This document shows positions 54,133 to 63,535 of a stretch of DNA of 64,000 nt, piece after piece. Position 1 is the first letter of the stretch. Each line of letters begins with the position of its first letter. The position numbers and the translations under genes were made by a program. The stretch is from Enterobacter sp. Cy-643 (lineage in GTDB: Bacteria > Pseudomonadota > Gammaproteobacteria > Enterobacterales > Enterobacteriaceae). The stretch is from NCBI RefSeq assembly GCF_011752815.1, contig NZ_VWWV01000001.1, forward strand, positions 806,001 through 870,000, in the 5' to 3' direction. The notes beneath the pieces were generated by a model. That model was not told the origin of the DNA and did no database searches. It saw only the letters and a program-made list of their open reading frames with translations.

Positions 54133-56163
54133 GTGAGCATGGATATTAGCGATTTTTACCAGACATTTTTTGACGAAGCCGACGAACTGTTGGCCGATAT
54201 GGAGCAGCATCTCCTGGATTTGGTGCCCGAGGCACCGGATTCTGAACAGTTGAACGCTATATTCCGTGCGGCCCACTCCATCAAGGGTGGCGCCGGTACG
54301 TTTGGCTTCTCTGTCCTGCAGGAAACGACCCACCTGATGGAGAACCTGCTCGATGAAGCGCGGCGCGGTGAGATGCAGCTCAACACCGATATCATCAACC
54401 TGTTTTTGGAAACCAAGGATATTATGCAGGAACAGCTGGACGCCTATAAAAACTCTGAAGAGCCGGATGCCGCTAGCTTCGACTACATCTGCAAAGCCCT
54501 GCGTCAGCTGGCCCTGGAAGCCAAAGGCGAGGCACCCTCGGCGCCGGCCAAACTCTCTGTGGTGGAAACCGAGCAGTCTGCACCAGCGTCTGCGCCTGCC
54601 GACAGTGGCGGCAGGCTGCGCGTGGTGATTGATGGCCTGAAAGAGGCTGAACGTGACCTGATGCTCGAAGAGCTGGGGAACCTGGGTACCCTGAGCGATG
54701 TGGTTAAAGACGTCGCTTCAGTGGCGGCCACGATGGAAACCAGCGTCAGCGCAGATGATATTACCGCCGTACTCTGCTTTGTGATTGAGCCTGAACAAAT
54801 CAGCTTTGTGCCGGTTGCCGCAGCCAGCGCCCCGGCGGTGGCAGAAACCACTTCGGTGGCGGTGCCTGAGGCTGCTGCTCAAACGGCTGTCGCCGTGCAA
54901 AAAGCCGGCCTGCCTGAGCCGTTAACCCCAGCGACAGGGCGCGTTGAGCGCGATAAACCTGCCGCTCGTGCATCTGAATCGACCAGCATCCGCGTGGCGG
55001 TAGAGAAAGTTGACCAGCTGATTAACCTGGTGGGTGAACTGGTTATCACCCAGTCGATGCTGGCCCAGCGCTCTAACGAACTTGACCCGGTCAACCACGG
55101 GGATTTGATCACCAGCATGGGGCAGCTGCAGCGTAACGCGCGCGACCTCCAGGAATCGGTGATGTCTATCCGCATGATGCCGATGGAATACGTCTTCAGC
55201 CGCTTCCCGCGTCTGGTCCGCGATCTGGCCGGGAAACTTAACAAACAGGTGGAGCTGACGCTGATGGGCAGCTCCACAGAGCTGGATAAGAGCCTGATCG
55301 AGCGTATTATCGACCCGTTAACGCACCTGGTCCGTAACAGTCTTGACCACGGTATCGAGTCACCGGAGAAACGCCGGGCGGCAGGCAAGTCCGAAGTCGG
55401 CAATCTGATTTTGTCTGCGGAACATCAGGGCGGCAATATCTGTATCGAAGTGACCGACGACGGCGCTGGGCTTAACCGCGAACGCATTCTGGCGAAGGCC
55501 ATTTCCCAGGGAATGCCGGTCAGCGAAAGCATGACCGACGACGAAGTTGGAATGCTGATCTTCGCGCCGGGCTTCTCTACCGCTGAACAAGTCACCGACG
55601 TGTCTGGCCGTGGCGTGGGTATGGATGTGGTGAAACGTAACATCCAGGAGATGGGCGGCCACGTTGAAATCCAGTCGAAGGCCGGGGCAGGGACGACGAT
55701 CCGCATTCTGCTGCCGCTGACGCTCGCTATCCTCGATGGCATGTCGGTTAAGGTTAGCGACGAAGTCTTTATCCTGCCGCTGAACGCGGTAATGGAATCT
55801 CTGCAGCCGCAGGAAGAAGACCTGCACCCGCTGGCGGGCGGCGAGCGCGTTCTGGAAGTGCGTGGGGAATATCTGCCGCTGGTGGAGCTGTGGAAAGTCT
55901 TTGACGTTCAGGGTGCAAAAACCGAAGCCACGCAGGGCATCGTAGTGATCCTGCAAAGCGCCGGACGCCGTTATGCGCTGCTGGTCGATCAGCTGATTGG
56001 TCAGCATCAGGTTGTGGTGAAAAACCTTGAAAGCAACTACCGCAAGGTGCCGGGTATTTCTGCAGCCACCATTTTGGGTGACGGCAGCGTGGCGCTGATC
56101 GTCGATGTTTCTGCGCTGCAGGGGCTAAACCGTGAACAACGTCTGGCGCTAACCGTCGCCTGA
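54133..56163 (+). CDS. cheA: Chemotaxis histidine kinase CheA
   Basis: CheA autophosphorylates in response to receptors and passes phosphate to CheY and CheB. From the GTG at 54133 the product has 676 residues (E. coli 654). The P1 domain has AAHSIKGGAGTFGF (phospho-His 48). The P2 domain follows with an Ala/Pro-rich linker longer than in E. coli, which accounts for the extra length. Then come P3 dimerisation, P4 ATPase (NSLDHGIES, DDGAGLNRERI, GRGVGMDVVKRNI) and the P5 CheW-like domain. It is preceded closely by motB. Confidence 0.97.
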   Translation: MSMDISDFYQTFFDEADELLADMEQHLLDLVPEAPDSEQLNAIFRAAHSIKGGAGTFGFSVLQETTHLMENLLDEARRGEMQLNTDIINLFLETKDIMQEQLDAYKNSEEPDAASFDYICKALRQLALEAKGEAPSAPAKLSVVETEQSAPASAPADSGGRLRVVIDGLKEAERDLMLEELGNLGTLSDVVKDVASVAATMETSVSADDITAVLCFVIEPEQISFVPVAAASAPAVAETTSVAVPEAAAQTAVAVQKAGLPEPLTPATGRVERDKPAARASESTSIRVAVEKVDQLINLVGELVITQSMLAQRSNELDPVNHGDLITSMGQLQRNARDLQESVMSIRMMPMEYVFSRFPRLVRDLAGKLNKQVELTLMGSSTELDKSLIERIIDPLTHLVRNSLDHGIESPEKRRAAGKSEVGNLILSAEHQGGNICIEVTDDGAGLNRERILAKAISQGMPVSESMTDDEVGMLIFAPGFSTAEQVTDVSGRGVGMDVVKRNIQEMGGHVEIQSKAGAGTTIRILLPLTLAILDGMSVKVSDEVFILPLNAVMESLQPQEEDLHPLAGGERVLEVRGEYLPLVELWKVFDVQGAKTEATQGIVVILQSAGRRYALLVDQLIGQHQVVVKNLESNYRKVPGISAATILGDGSVALIVDVSALQGLNREQRLALTVA

Positions 56164-56191
56164 TTAACCGCTGAAAAGAATAGGTACGCAA

Positions 56192-56686
56192 ATGACTGCA
56201 CTAACGAATGTGACAAAACTGACCGGGGAAAACGTAGGCCAGGAGTTTCTGGTGTTCACCCTCGGCGCTGAAGAGTACGGCATTGATATCCTGAAGGTGC
56301 AGGAGATCCGCGGTTACGATCAGGTGACGCGCATCGCGAACACGCCTGCGTTTATCAAAGGTGTTACCAACCTGCGCGGCGTGATTGTGCCGATTATCGA
56401 CCTGCGCCTGAAGTTCGAACAGGATGGCGTGGAATATAACGACAATACCGTGGTTATCGTGCTGAACCTGGAAAAACGCGTGGTCGGGATTGTGGTGGAC
56501 GGCGTGTCCGATGTGCTGTCGCTGACGGCGGATCAGATTCGTCCTGCGCCTGAGTTCGCGGTCACTCTGTCGACTGAATACCTGACGGGCCTGGGCGCGC
56601 TGGGTGAGCGTATGCTGATTCTGGTGAACATTGAAAAACTGCTGAACAGCGAAGAGATGGAACTACTGGATTCTGCGGTCGCTTAA
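56192..56686 (+). CDS. cheW: Chemotaxis adaptor CheW
   Basis: CheW links receptors to CheA in the signalling array. The product has 164 residues (E. coli 167), with the SH3-like core [20 protein letters not shown] and [16 protein letters not shown]. It lies 28 bp after cheA. Instead of tar, a terminator and repeat element follow, so the che operon is interrupted here. Confidence 0.97.
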   Translation: MTALTNVTKLTGENVGQEFLVFTLGAEEYGIDILKVQEIRGYDQVTRIANTPAFIKGVTNLRGVIVPIIDLRLKFEQDGVEYNDNTVVIVLNLEKRVVGIVVDGVSDVLSLTADQIRPAPEFAVTLSTEYLTGLGALGERMLILVNIEKLLNSEEMELLDSAVA

Positions 56687-56706
56687 CTGACGCGATAAGA
56701 AAGAAG

Positions 56707-56896
56707 AAGGGCTACCCGAAGGTAGCCCTTTTTTGTTTTACAAAGAGGGAAAAAGCGTGGTTTTCCCCTCTGTGTGGTTATCAGCCGAAAATCACAAAGT
56801 GATTTTCCAGTTTATTTATTGGCGGAACCTGGTATTGCTTCATTGGCCAGATGTTGCCGACCTCCGATAAGGGCTACCCGAAGGTAGCCCTTTTTT
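56707..56896 (+). repeat. Structured intergenic repeat, copy B, flanked by a duplicated terminator
   Basis: A complete 28-bp terminator (GGGCTACC, CGAA, GGTAGCCC, T6) occurs identically at 56707-56734 and 56869-56896. The 134 bp between carry the same core as copy A: 51 of 55 ungapped bases match from 56740 to 56794. Hairpins are the ACAAAGAGGG... inverted repeat (56740-56775), GAAAATCAC/GTGATTTTC (about 56788-56808) and CTGG/CCAG (about 56829-56850). The right terminator ends at the stop codon of the convergent symporter gene. Confidence 0.85.
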
Positions 56897-58161
56897 TACG
56901 CCTGAACTTCTTCCGCCGGCACGGTGCCGGTATCTTCCAGCATGCCTTCGTTCTTGGACAGCATCGCGGTTGCCACACCGTTACCCAGGACGTTGATGGC
57001 CGAGCGGCCCATATCCAGGAAGTGGTCAATGCCCATCAGCAGCAGGATACCCGCTACCGGAATATTGAAGCTTGGAATGGTTGCCGCCAGCACAACCAGC
57101 GCAGAGCGTGGCACCCCGGCAATACCTTTCGACGCCAGCATCAGCGTCAGCATCAGCACGGCAATCTCAGAGAAGGAGAGATGCACGTTGTAAGCCTGGG
57201 CAATAAACATGGAGGCGAAGGAGCAGTAAACCATCGACCCGACCAGGTTAAAGGAGTAGCCGATTGGCAGCACAAACGAGGCGATGTTACGGGAGCAACC
57301 AAAGCGGGTAAGCTGATCCAGCGTTTTCGGATAGGCCGCTTCAGAGCTGCTGGTGGTAAAGGCCACCAGAACAGGATCTTTCAGCATCGCCAGCAGGCGG
57401 AACACATCTCGCTTCAGCACCATGTAGCCGACGCTAATCAGCACGATGCAGGTCAGCACGATAGCCACATAGTAGCCGCCGATAAACGAAGCGTAGTTGA
57501 GCAGAATGCCCAGACCCTGGGTCGCTATCACCGAAGAGATCGCAGCGAAAATGGCCAGCGGCGCGACGTACATTACGTAGCCGGTCACTTTCAGCATGAT
57601 GTGGGAGACAACGTCCAGCGCGCTCACCAGGGGGGCGTTAAATTTCTCGCCCAAAGACGCGCCGGCAATACCAAAGAACATCGAGAACACGACAATCTGC
57701 AGGATTTCGTTGTCCGACATCGCCCCCGCAATGCTGGTTGGGATGGTATGGGAAATAAAGGCTTTCAGCGTCATCCCGCTGACGGCCAGGCCGGTCTGAA
57801 CGGCTTCGGCCGGGACTTCCAGGTTCATGCCCGCACCCGGTTGCTCCAGGGTGACAATAAACAGGCCGACCAGAATCGACAGCACGGAAGAAGAGACAAA
57901 CCAGACCATCGCCTTACCGCCTACGCGGCCAATGGTGGAGGTTTCGCCCAGCTTCATGATACCGACCGTCAGGGTGCTAAAGACCAACGGTGCAATCACC
58001 ATTTTGATCAATCGCAGGAAGATATCGGTAAACAGCGTGATGTTATCGGCGTAGCCTTTGATGACGTCGGCGGCGGCGTATTCGTGGATGGCCGCACCGG
58101 TGAAGATCCCCGCTATCATGAACAGAATGATGAATAGCGTGAGTTTGTTTGAACTTGCCAC
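56896..58161 (-). CDS. Dicarboxylate/amino-acid:cation symporter (DAACS family)
   Basis: The 421-residue inner-membrane protein belongs to the GltP/DctA/GltPh family. Recognisable parts are LIKMVIAPLVFSTL, the HP1 serine-rich hairpin AFTTSSSEAAYP, the TM7 segment YSFNLVGSMVYCS (other members have NLDGS/T here), HP2 SKGIAGVPRSALVV and TM8 DHFLDMGRSAINVLGNGVA. The TM7 changes suggest a substrate or cation dependence different from GltP. It is convergent with cheW and lies where tar would be in E. coli. A CRP site upstream suggests catabolite control. Confidence 0.9.
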   Translation of the reverse strand: MASSNKLTLFIILFMIAGIFTGAAIHEYAAADVIKGYADNITLFTDIFLRLIKMVIAPLVFSTLTVGIMKLGETSTIGRVGGKAMVWFVSSSVLSILVGLFIVTLEQPGAGMNLEVPAEAVQTGLAVSGMTLKAFISHTIPTSIAGAMSDNEILQIVVFSMFFGIAGASLGEKFNAPLVSALDVVSHIMLKVTGYVMYVAPLAIFAAISSVIATQGLGILLNYASFIGGYYVAIVLTCIVLISVGYMVLKRDVFRLLAMLKDPVLVAFTTSSSEAAYPKTLDQLTRFGCSRNIASFVLPIGYSFNLVGSMVYCSFASMFIAQAYNVHLSFSEIAVLMLTLMLASKGIAGVPRSALVVLAATIPSFNIPVAGILLLMGIDHFLDMGRSAINVLGNGVATAMLSKNEGMLEDTGTVPAEEVQA

Positions 58162-58817
58162 TGACTTAGTAACCCCGTAGTTGACTGTAGTTAATGTGTG
58201 TTTTTTTGTAACTTACTGACCCCTATATAATTATTGTTTCCGGGCCGTAAATGTGCGGAGCATAAATTGAATCAAACTGCGCCGATATACAACTCTTTTT
58301 TATAAATTCTGTTAATTGTTATTTAAGCAGCACTTAAATATTGTTTGTGATAGACATCACAAAACAACGGATATATTCTTTTCACTTTGCAATGATGTAG
58401 GATGTTTCTTGGTTAATTTATTGTTTTTATTGGAAATAATGTGTCAATTCATCGTGCGAATGAATTTTTTGACGCGGTCTGGTTATTTCCCGTTCTCTAA
58501 ACTAAATTTCAACTAAGTGATGGCGTAACGTACTGATTTTTTTCTTACCGAACGGTCTATAAAGGTTGCGATCGGAAACGGTTTTGCCTGCTTGATAAAT
58601 GAGCGATTGGGGTTTGTTTGTGGGCGAAATGATTTTTTTGCAGCATGAACGGTACTAGATAGTCAGCCATTTGGCTTCATGACGAATTATATAAACGACA
58701 AGTTATGGTGTCCGCAGTATTTATTAAAGCGGAATGTAGACTTACGTTAAATCATCCCGTACCGCTTCGTTGTGTATTCGCGAAGCATTATTGAATTATT
58801 TGAATGAGGGTAAGGAT
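58162..58817. promoter_or_regulatory. Divergent control region between the symporter and pilus operon, with a CRP site
   Basis: This 656-bp AT-rich spacer has no convincing gene. TGTGATAGACATCACA (58346-58361) is a perfect CRP palindrome, about 190 bp before the symporter start and 460 bp before the pilus operon. The pilus promoter was not assigned. Confidence 0.7.
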
Positions 58818-59348
58818 ATGAATTCAGCCACTGCAGCACGCTTAATTCTCTCTTGTACTGCCTTTGCGATTATACCGTCGGCTAATGCGGCGGTGGCAAA
58901 CGGTACATTTCAGGTCCTCATTACGATTACAAAGTCCTGTGCAGTAACGGCCGGTACGGGATCGAATATTAACCTCGGGTCGGTTGCCGCCAGCGCAGTA
59001 AACACCTCGCAAAGTAATACGTTCACCGTTAACTGCTCTAAGGCAACGCCCTATTTTATCGGGCTTGCGCCTTCTGCGGCCAACGGAGGAACCACCACCG
59101 GTTCGGGGGCAATGTCATCCGTGCTTAACGCTGCAACCAACACCGACAAAGTCCCTTATCAGTTGAACCAAACCTCGGCTACCGGGCCGGTTTGGGGTAA
59201 CACCGCGACTACAACGGCTGTAGGTAACGGCGTGGCGGGCGTGGGCACTGGTCTGGCTATAACGTATACGGTTTATGCCACAGCGGCGAGCGCCAACTAC
59301 ACGCCAGACAGCTATGCGGATACGGTGACCGTCAACGTTAACTACTGA
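58818..59348 (+). CDS. Spore coat protein U domain pilin, major subunit
   Basis: SCPU-domain pilins are subunits of archaic chaperone-usher pili such as Csu. From the ATG at 58818 (TAAGGAT upstream) the product has 176 residues: a signal peptide ending SANA, then a mature protein with NGTFQVLITITKSCAVTAGT (donor-strand and first Cys), a second Cys in NCSKATPYFIGL, and the C-terminal SYADTVTVNVNY typical of the family. It is the first gene of a four-gene operon. Confidence 0.9.
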   Translation: MNSATAARLILSCTAFAIIPSANAAVANGTFQVLITITKSCAVTAGTGSNINLGSVAASAVNTSQSNTFTVNCSKATPYFIGLAPSAANGGTTTGSGAMSSVLNAATNTDKVPYQLNQTSATGPVWGNTATTTAVGNGVAGVGTGLAITYTVYATAASANYTPDSYADTVTVNVNY

Positions 59349-59362
59349 TTTCAGGACAACGG

Positions 59363-60082
59363 ATGAAAATGAAATTAGGCGGACGCCCGGCCTGCGCGTG
59401 CCTGTTGCTGGCGCTGGCCGTGGGACAAAATGCGCTAGCCGGTGGCCTGCAGATATCGCCGGTTAACCTGACGTTGAGCGCCACACAAAATGCGGACGGT
59501 ATCTGGTTAAGTAATGAAGGAACAGCGCCGCTCAACGCGCAGGTCCGGGTTTTTAACTGGCAGCAAAGCGGCAATGCCGACAGGCTGTCAACCTCTCAGG
59601 GGCTGGTCATTAGCCCGCCTATCGTGACGCTACCCGCCGGAGAGCGCCAGCTTGTCCGCGTGATCCGCACGACGCCTGCCACCAATCAGGTGGAGCAGGC
59701 CTATCGCTTGTTTATTGATGAGCTGCCGCCCGCTAAACTGCAGCAAAATACCATCCAGTTCGTTATGCGTTATTCCGTGCCGGTATTTTTGCAGCCTGTC
59801 GGACAGGCCGAAAATACAGTGAAACTTAAATGGGCATTAGTACAAGCCGATGGCAAAACGTTTGTTGATGTGAGTAATCAGGGAAACAGTCACGCCCAGC
59901 TTTCTGCCATGACGTTTATTTCAGCTAATGGTGCACGAAAAACGATTACTTCAGGCCTGTTAGGTTATGTTCTTCCCGGTTCAACTATGCGGTGGATAAT
60001 ATCTTCGTCTGCCAGTGATGCTTATCACAGTGGAAAGGTTGAAGTCACTATCAATGGTCAAAAAACAGAACAAAATCTATGA
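59363..60082 (+). CDS. Periplasmic pilus chaperone (FimC-like fold)
   Basis: The chaperone folds pilin subunits by donor-strand complementation and presents them to the usher. The 239-residue product has a signal peptide (cleavage near ALAGG), the subunit-binding strand region QISPVNLTLSATQNADGIWL and the second-domain marker QFVMRYSVPVFLQP. It starts 15 bp after the pilin and overlaps the usher gene. Confidence 0.92.
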   Translation: MKMKLGGRPACACLLLALAVGQNALAGGLQISPVNLTLSATQNADGIWLSNEGTAPLNAQVRVFNWQQSGNADRLSTSQGLVISPPIVTLPAGERQLVRVIRTTPATNQVEQAYRLFIDELPPAKLQQNTIQFVMRYSVPVFLQPVGQAENTVKLKWALVQADGKTFVDVSNQGNSHAQLSAMTFISANGARKTITSGLLGYVLPGSTMRWIISSSASDAYHSGKVEVTINGQKTEQNL

Positions 60083-62417
60083 CTGGCCATATTCTTTGGT
60101 AAATATTGTATTGCTTAATGGTTTATTTTTTTCAGGCATGACAGCAGCACAAAATACTAATAATGACTTACCTCAGAATGCGGCCAGCAATGACACAGCC
60201 CAGCCTGTAGGCGTGGATTTATATCTGGACACGACGGTGAACGGGAATGCCGTGGGTCTGGTTCATCTTGGCTACGCGCAGGGAAAACTCTACGGCGACG
60301 CAATGGCCCTGCGTCAGTTGGGATTTCGCCTGCCGGAAAAAGCCCAGCCGCCGTTCTATCTGAACGATATTGCTCAGGTGAAGGTGGACTATAACGTCCA
60401 GCAACAAACCCTGGCGTTGACCGCGCCGCTGAGCCTGTTAGATCTAAAAACCACCCAGCTCAATCAGTCTGATATCTCCTCGCCGAAGGCCGCCAATGCC
60501 TTTGGGGCATTGCTGAATTACGACCTCTACGGTGACAGCGGCAAGACTAGTAACTTCAACACTTTCAGTGAGTTCCGGGCATTTAATTCGGCAGGCGTGC
60601 TGAGCTCGACCCAGCTTACCCGCTACAGTACGGCACAGAATAACAATCAGTCTTTTAGCCGCCTGGACACCAGCTGGCGCTCCTCCTTTCCCGATAAAAT
60701 GCTGGCGGTAACCCTCGGGGATACGCTCACCAGTTCGCTTTCATGGTCCCGGCAGACCCGTATCGCCGGGGTGAAAATCGGGACGGATTTTGGCCTTAAC
60801 CCTTACATGCCGACGACCCCGCTGCCCGCGTTTTTGGGCTCGGCAACGCTGCCTTCCAGCGTGGAGCTGTATGTCAACGGGGTTAAATACTATAACGGCG
60901 AGGTTCCGGCGGGCAGTTTCCAGCTAAATACGCTGCCAAATATCACCGGCGCAGGGAATGCTCAGGTGATGATGACCGATGCCCTGGGCAGAACCAGCGT
61001 GCAGAACTTCTCTTTTTATAACGATCAGCTTCTGCTGAGGGAAGGGTTGACGGACTGGTCGCTTGAGCTGGGCGTCGTCAGAAAAAACTACGGCTATTCC
61101 TCCTTCGACTACGCCAGCGAACCGGCAATCAGCGGCACCTGGCGGCGGGGGTTCAGCAACAGCCTGACCGCCGGCGGCCATATGGAAGCCAGCGACAGTC
61201 TGGTCAACGGCGGGCTCGGCAGCGACTGGATCCCCTGGAGCCAGTCCGGAACGATTTCAACCGCGCTGGCGGCAAGCTCGGATGCCGGGGAGAACGGCTT
61301 TTTGTATAGTCTCGGCTACCGCTGGTCCGGCGGGCGCTTCAACTTTAGTTCCAGCGCGACGGCCACCTCCGGCGACTATCACGATGTGGCGACGCGATAT
61401 GGTGCGCCACCGCCGGCCTTCAGCGGCAGCGCTGTGGTGGGGTATAACTTTGGCGTGGGGGGGAATCTGAGTCTGAGTTACCTGCAGTTTCGCTATCCTG
61501 ACCAAAGCGCTATTCGCTACGCCAACGCCAGCTGGTTTAAACCCATCACGGAAAACATCTCCTTAAGCGCCAGCGTTAACCAGAATATTGATAACACCCG
61601 AGACCGCAGCGTTTACCTGATGCTGACCGTCAGTACCAGCAATAGCCTTACGGCTGGGGCAACCGTGCAGCGCACCGGTGACAAGATGGGTTACCAGCTT
61701 AATGCCAGCCAGAGCCCACCTTCGGAAGGCGGTATCGGCTGGAATGTGGCCGCCAGTCAGCAAAGTTCGCAGCAAACCGGCCAGGGTGAGGTGGGTTACC
61801 TGGGGCGCTATGGCCGCGTATACACTGGCTACCGCAGCGTGCCTGATAATAACTATGGCTATGCGGGCGCGACGGGTTCTCTGGTGATGATGGGCGGCGG
61901 CGTGTTTGCCGCGCGGGAGATCAACAACGGTTTTGCCGTCGTTTCGACGGACGGTATTCCGGACGTGCCGGTCAAGCTGCAGCATAACCTGGTGGGCAAC
62001 AGCGACAGCAGCGGCCTGCTGTTGGTGACACCGCTCAACAGCTACCAGAACAACCTGATCAGTATCGATCCGATGAACCTGCCGGCTAACATGCGGATCC
62101 GCAGCGTCAGCCTGAATGCTACCCCGGCCGATCGCTCCGGAACGCTGGTGAATTTTGATATCAAGCCGGTTCGCGCCGCGCAGGTAAGCCTGGTTGACGG
62201 TAAAGGTAAAGCCATCGCCGAAGGCAGCCCGGTCAGGTTGATGACCGGCGCCGGGCAGAACAGCGTTGTCGGGTTTGATGGCATGACCTATTTCGATGCG
62301 CTTGAGCTGCACAATCAACTCCGGGTGACAACAGAAAGCGGCCTATGCGTGGCTGAGTTTGACTATCCAGAGAATCAGAAAAGCGTACCGACTATTGGGC
62401 CTATCGTGTGCCGATAG
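60054..62417 (+). CDS. Outer-membrane pilus usher
   Basis: The usher assembles and secretes pilins through a 24-strand barrel. From the ATG at 60054 the product has 787 residues. A signal peptide ends near TAAQN, followed by an N-terminal binding domain (DLYLDTTVNGNAVGLVHLGY), the barrel and plug region (SVELYVNGVKYYNGEVPAGS, GAGNAQVMMTDALGR) and C-terminal domains (GVFAAREINNGFAVVSTDGI). Length and sequence match the fimbrial usher/SCPU-linked group. The start is not well fixed; 60015 is also open. It overlaps the chaperone by 29 bases and the next gene begins 35 bp after its stop. Confidence 0.92.
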   Translation: MVKKQNKIYDWPYSLVNIVLLNGLFFSGMTAAQNTNNDLPQNAASNDTAQPVGVDLYLDTTVNGNAVGLVHLGYAQGKLYGDAMALRQLGFRLPEKAQPPFYLNDIAQVKVDYNVQQQTLALTAPLSLLDLKTTQLNQSDISSPKAANAFGALLNYDLYGDSGKTSNFNTFSEFRAFNSAGVLSSTQLTRYSTAQNNNQSFSRLDTSWRSSFPDKMLAVTLGDTLTSSLSWSRQTRIAGVKIGTDFGLNPYMPTTPLPAFLGSATLPSSVELYVNGVKYYNGEVPAGSFQLNTLPNITGAGNAQVMMTDALGRTSVQNFSFYNDQLLLREGLTDWSLELGVVRKNYGYSSFDYASEPAISGTWRRGFSNSLTAGGHMEASDSLVNGGLGSDWIPWSQSGTISTALAASSDAGENGFLYSLGYRWSGGRFNFSSSATATSGDYHDVATRYGAPPPAFSGSAVVGYNFGVGGNLSLSYLQFRYPDQSAIRYANASWFKPITENISLSASVNQNIDNTRDRSVYLMLTVSTSNSLTAGATVQRTGDKMGYQLNASQSPPSEGGIGWNVAASQQSSQQTGQGEVGYLGRYGRVYTGYRSVPDNNYGYAGATGSLVMMGGGVFAAREINNGFAVVSTDGIPDVPVKLQHNLVGNSDSSGLLLVTPLNSYQNNLISIDPMNLPANMRIRSVSLNATPADRSGTLVNFDIKPVRAAQVSLVDGKGKAIAEGSPVRLMTGAGQNSVVGFDGMTYFDALELHNQLRVTTESGLCVAEFDYPENQKSVPTIGPIVCR

Positions 62418-62452
62418 CGTATCTGAGGCATTTTAAGACAGGAGTTACCCGC

Positions 62453-63409
62453 ATGAGATTGAAACAACTGTTACTGCTGGCGGTGCTCCTGCTTTCCCCC
62501 GGGATTAGCCATGCGGTCGTTTGCTCGGTGAGCAACGTGCAAACCGTTAATTTTGGCACCATCAACCCGCTGGCGGCGGGGACGCCCAATACTTCGATGA
62601 CCTTCGATTACAGCTGTACCAAACAGCTGGGCGATCTGCTGGCCGGGGTAACGCTTTGTTTTAATATCGATGGCGCGGGGGTAGGGAACCACAAAATGTC
62701 TTTCGCCGGGCCGCCGGCCAGTACGCTGAGCTATGAGCTGTATCAGGGCACGTTAAGCGGAGGGGCGTGGGGGAGCCAGTTCCAGTCGGGAACAACTTTT
62801 CCGGTGGTGCAGCTCAACTTACTCAACCTGACGCCCGTCACCGGCAGCCTGACGGTCTATGCCCAAATGTTGCTGCCGCAAACTTCCGCTGCACCGGGAA
62901 GCTATCAGGATATTTATACCAGCGGCATGACCACGGTCACGATGAATACCGGCCTGCTGGCGCCGCCCGCAAGCTGCGGCACGGGCGTGGCGGCAAACTT
63001 TCCTTTTAACGTTGTGGCCACCGTGAACAAACAGTGCAACGTCAGCTACGCCAATAACGTTAGCTTCGGGCAGGTAGCGGCGATGCAAAGCAACGTGGCG
63101 TCGAATAATACTATCGGTATTGCCTGCACCAACGGCACGCTTTATACCGTGGGCCTGACGCCATCGAACGGCAACACGGGCGGCACCGGGGCGCTAAAAG
63201 GGACTGGCGCTAACACCGACCAGGTGCCTTATCAGCTACGACAAGCCACCGGGACATCCGGGGCGGTATGGGGCAACACGGCGCAGAACATGCCGTCCAG
63301 CACCGGTACCGGGGCGACGCAGCAATTCCCGGTCTATGTCACTATTCCCAGCACCAACTACACGCCGGATGACTATGCCGACACGGTGACCATCACCGTA
63401 ACCTATTGA
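62453..63409 (+). CDS. Two-domain spore coat U pilin, probable tip adhesin
   Basis: From the ATG at 62453 (AGGAG upstream) the product has 318 residues. A signal peptide ends at SHA. Two SCPU-like domains follow: residues about 20-165 with two Cys pairs, and about 185-318 with NKQCNVSYANNVSFGQVAAM and DDYADTVTITVTY. The second domain is strongly similar to the major pilin. An N-terminal adhesin domain plus a C-terminal pilin domain is the layout of tip subunits (compare CsuE). It is the last gene of the operon. Confidence 0.88.
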   Translation: MRLKQLLLLAVLLLSPGISHAVVCSVSNVQTVNFGTINPLAAGTPNTSMTFDYSCTKQLGDLLAGVTLCFNIDGAGVGNHKMSFAGPPASTLSYELYQGTLSGGAWGSQFQSGTTFPVVQLNLLNLTPVTGSLTVYAQMLLPQTSAAPGSYQDIYTSGMTTVTMNTGLLAPPASCGTGVAANFPFNVVATVNKQCNVSYANNVSFGQVAAMQSNVASNNTIGIACTNGTLYTVGLTPSNGNTGGTGALKGTGANTDQVPYQLRQATGTSGAVWGNTAQNMPSSTGTGATQQFPVYVTIPSTNYTPDDYADTVTITVTY

Positions 63410-63477
63410 TCGTTGCCTTCCCCCAGCACAGAGCCGGTTGCCGTGGCGCAACCGGTTAATTTCCCTGTGACTTAACG

Positions 63478-63504
63478 TAAAGTTCCCGCGTGCCGTGCCG
63501 ATAA
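63478..63504 (+). promoter_or_regulatory. Sigma-28 promoter of tar
   Basis: TAAAGTTC (63478-63485), an 11-bp spacer and GCCGATAA (63497-63504) match the FliA consensus at all but one position. The tar start is 32 bp downstream of the -10 box. It replaces transcription from the upstream che operon, which is interrupted here. Confidence 0.93.
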
Positions 63505-63535
63505 CCTCGGGAACAAGTCGTTAAAAGGGCGTCCT

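Noticed and set aside
56851-58137. 428-codon plus-strand open frame
   Set aside because: It lies opposite the DAACS symporter and has a His/Gln/Arg-rich composition typical of antisense frames of membrane-protein genes.
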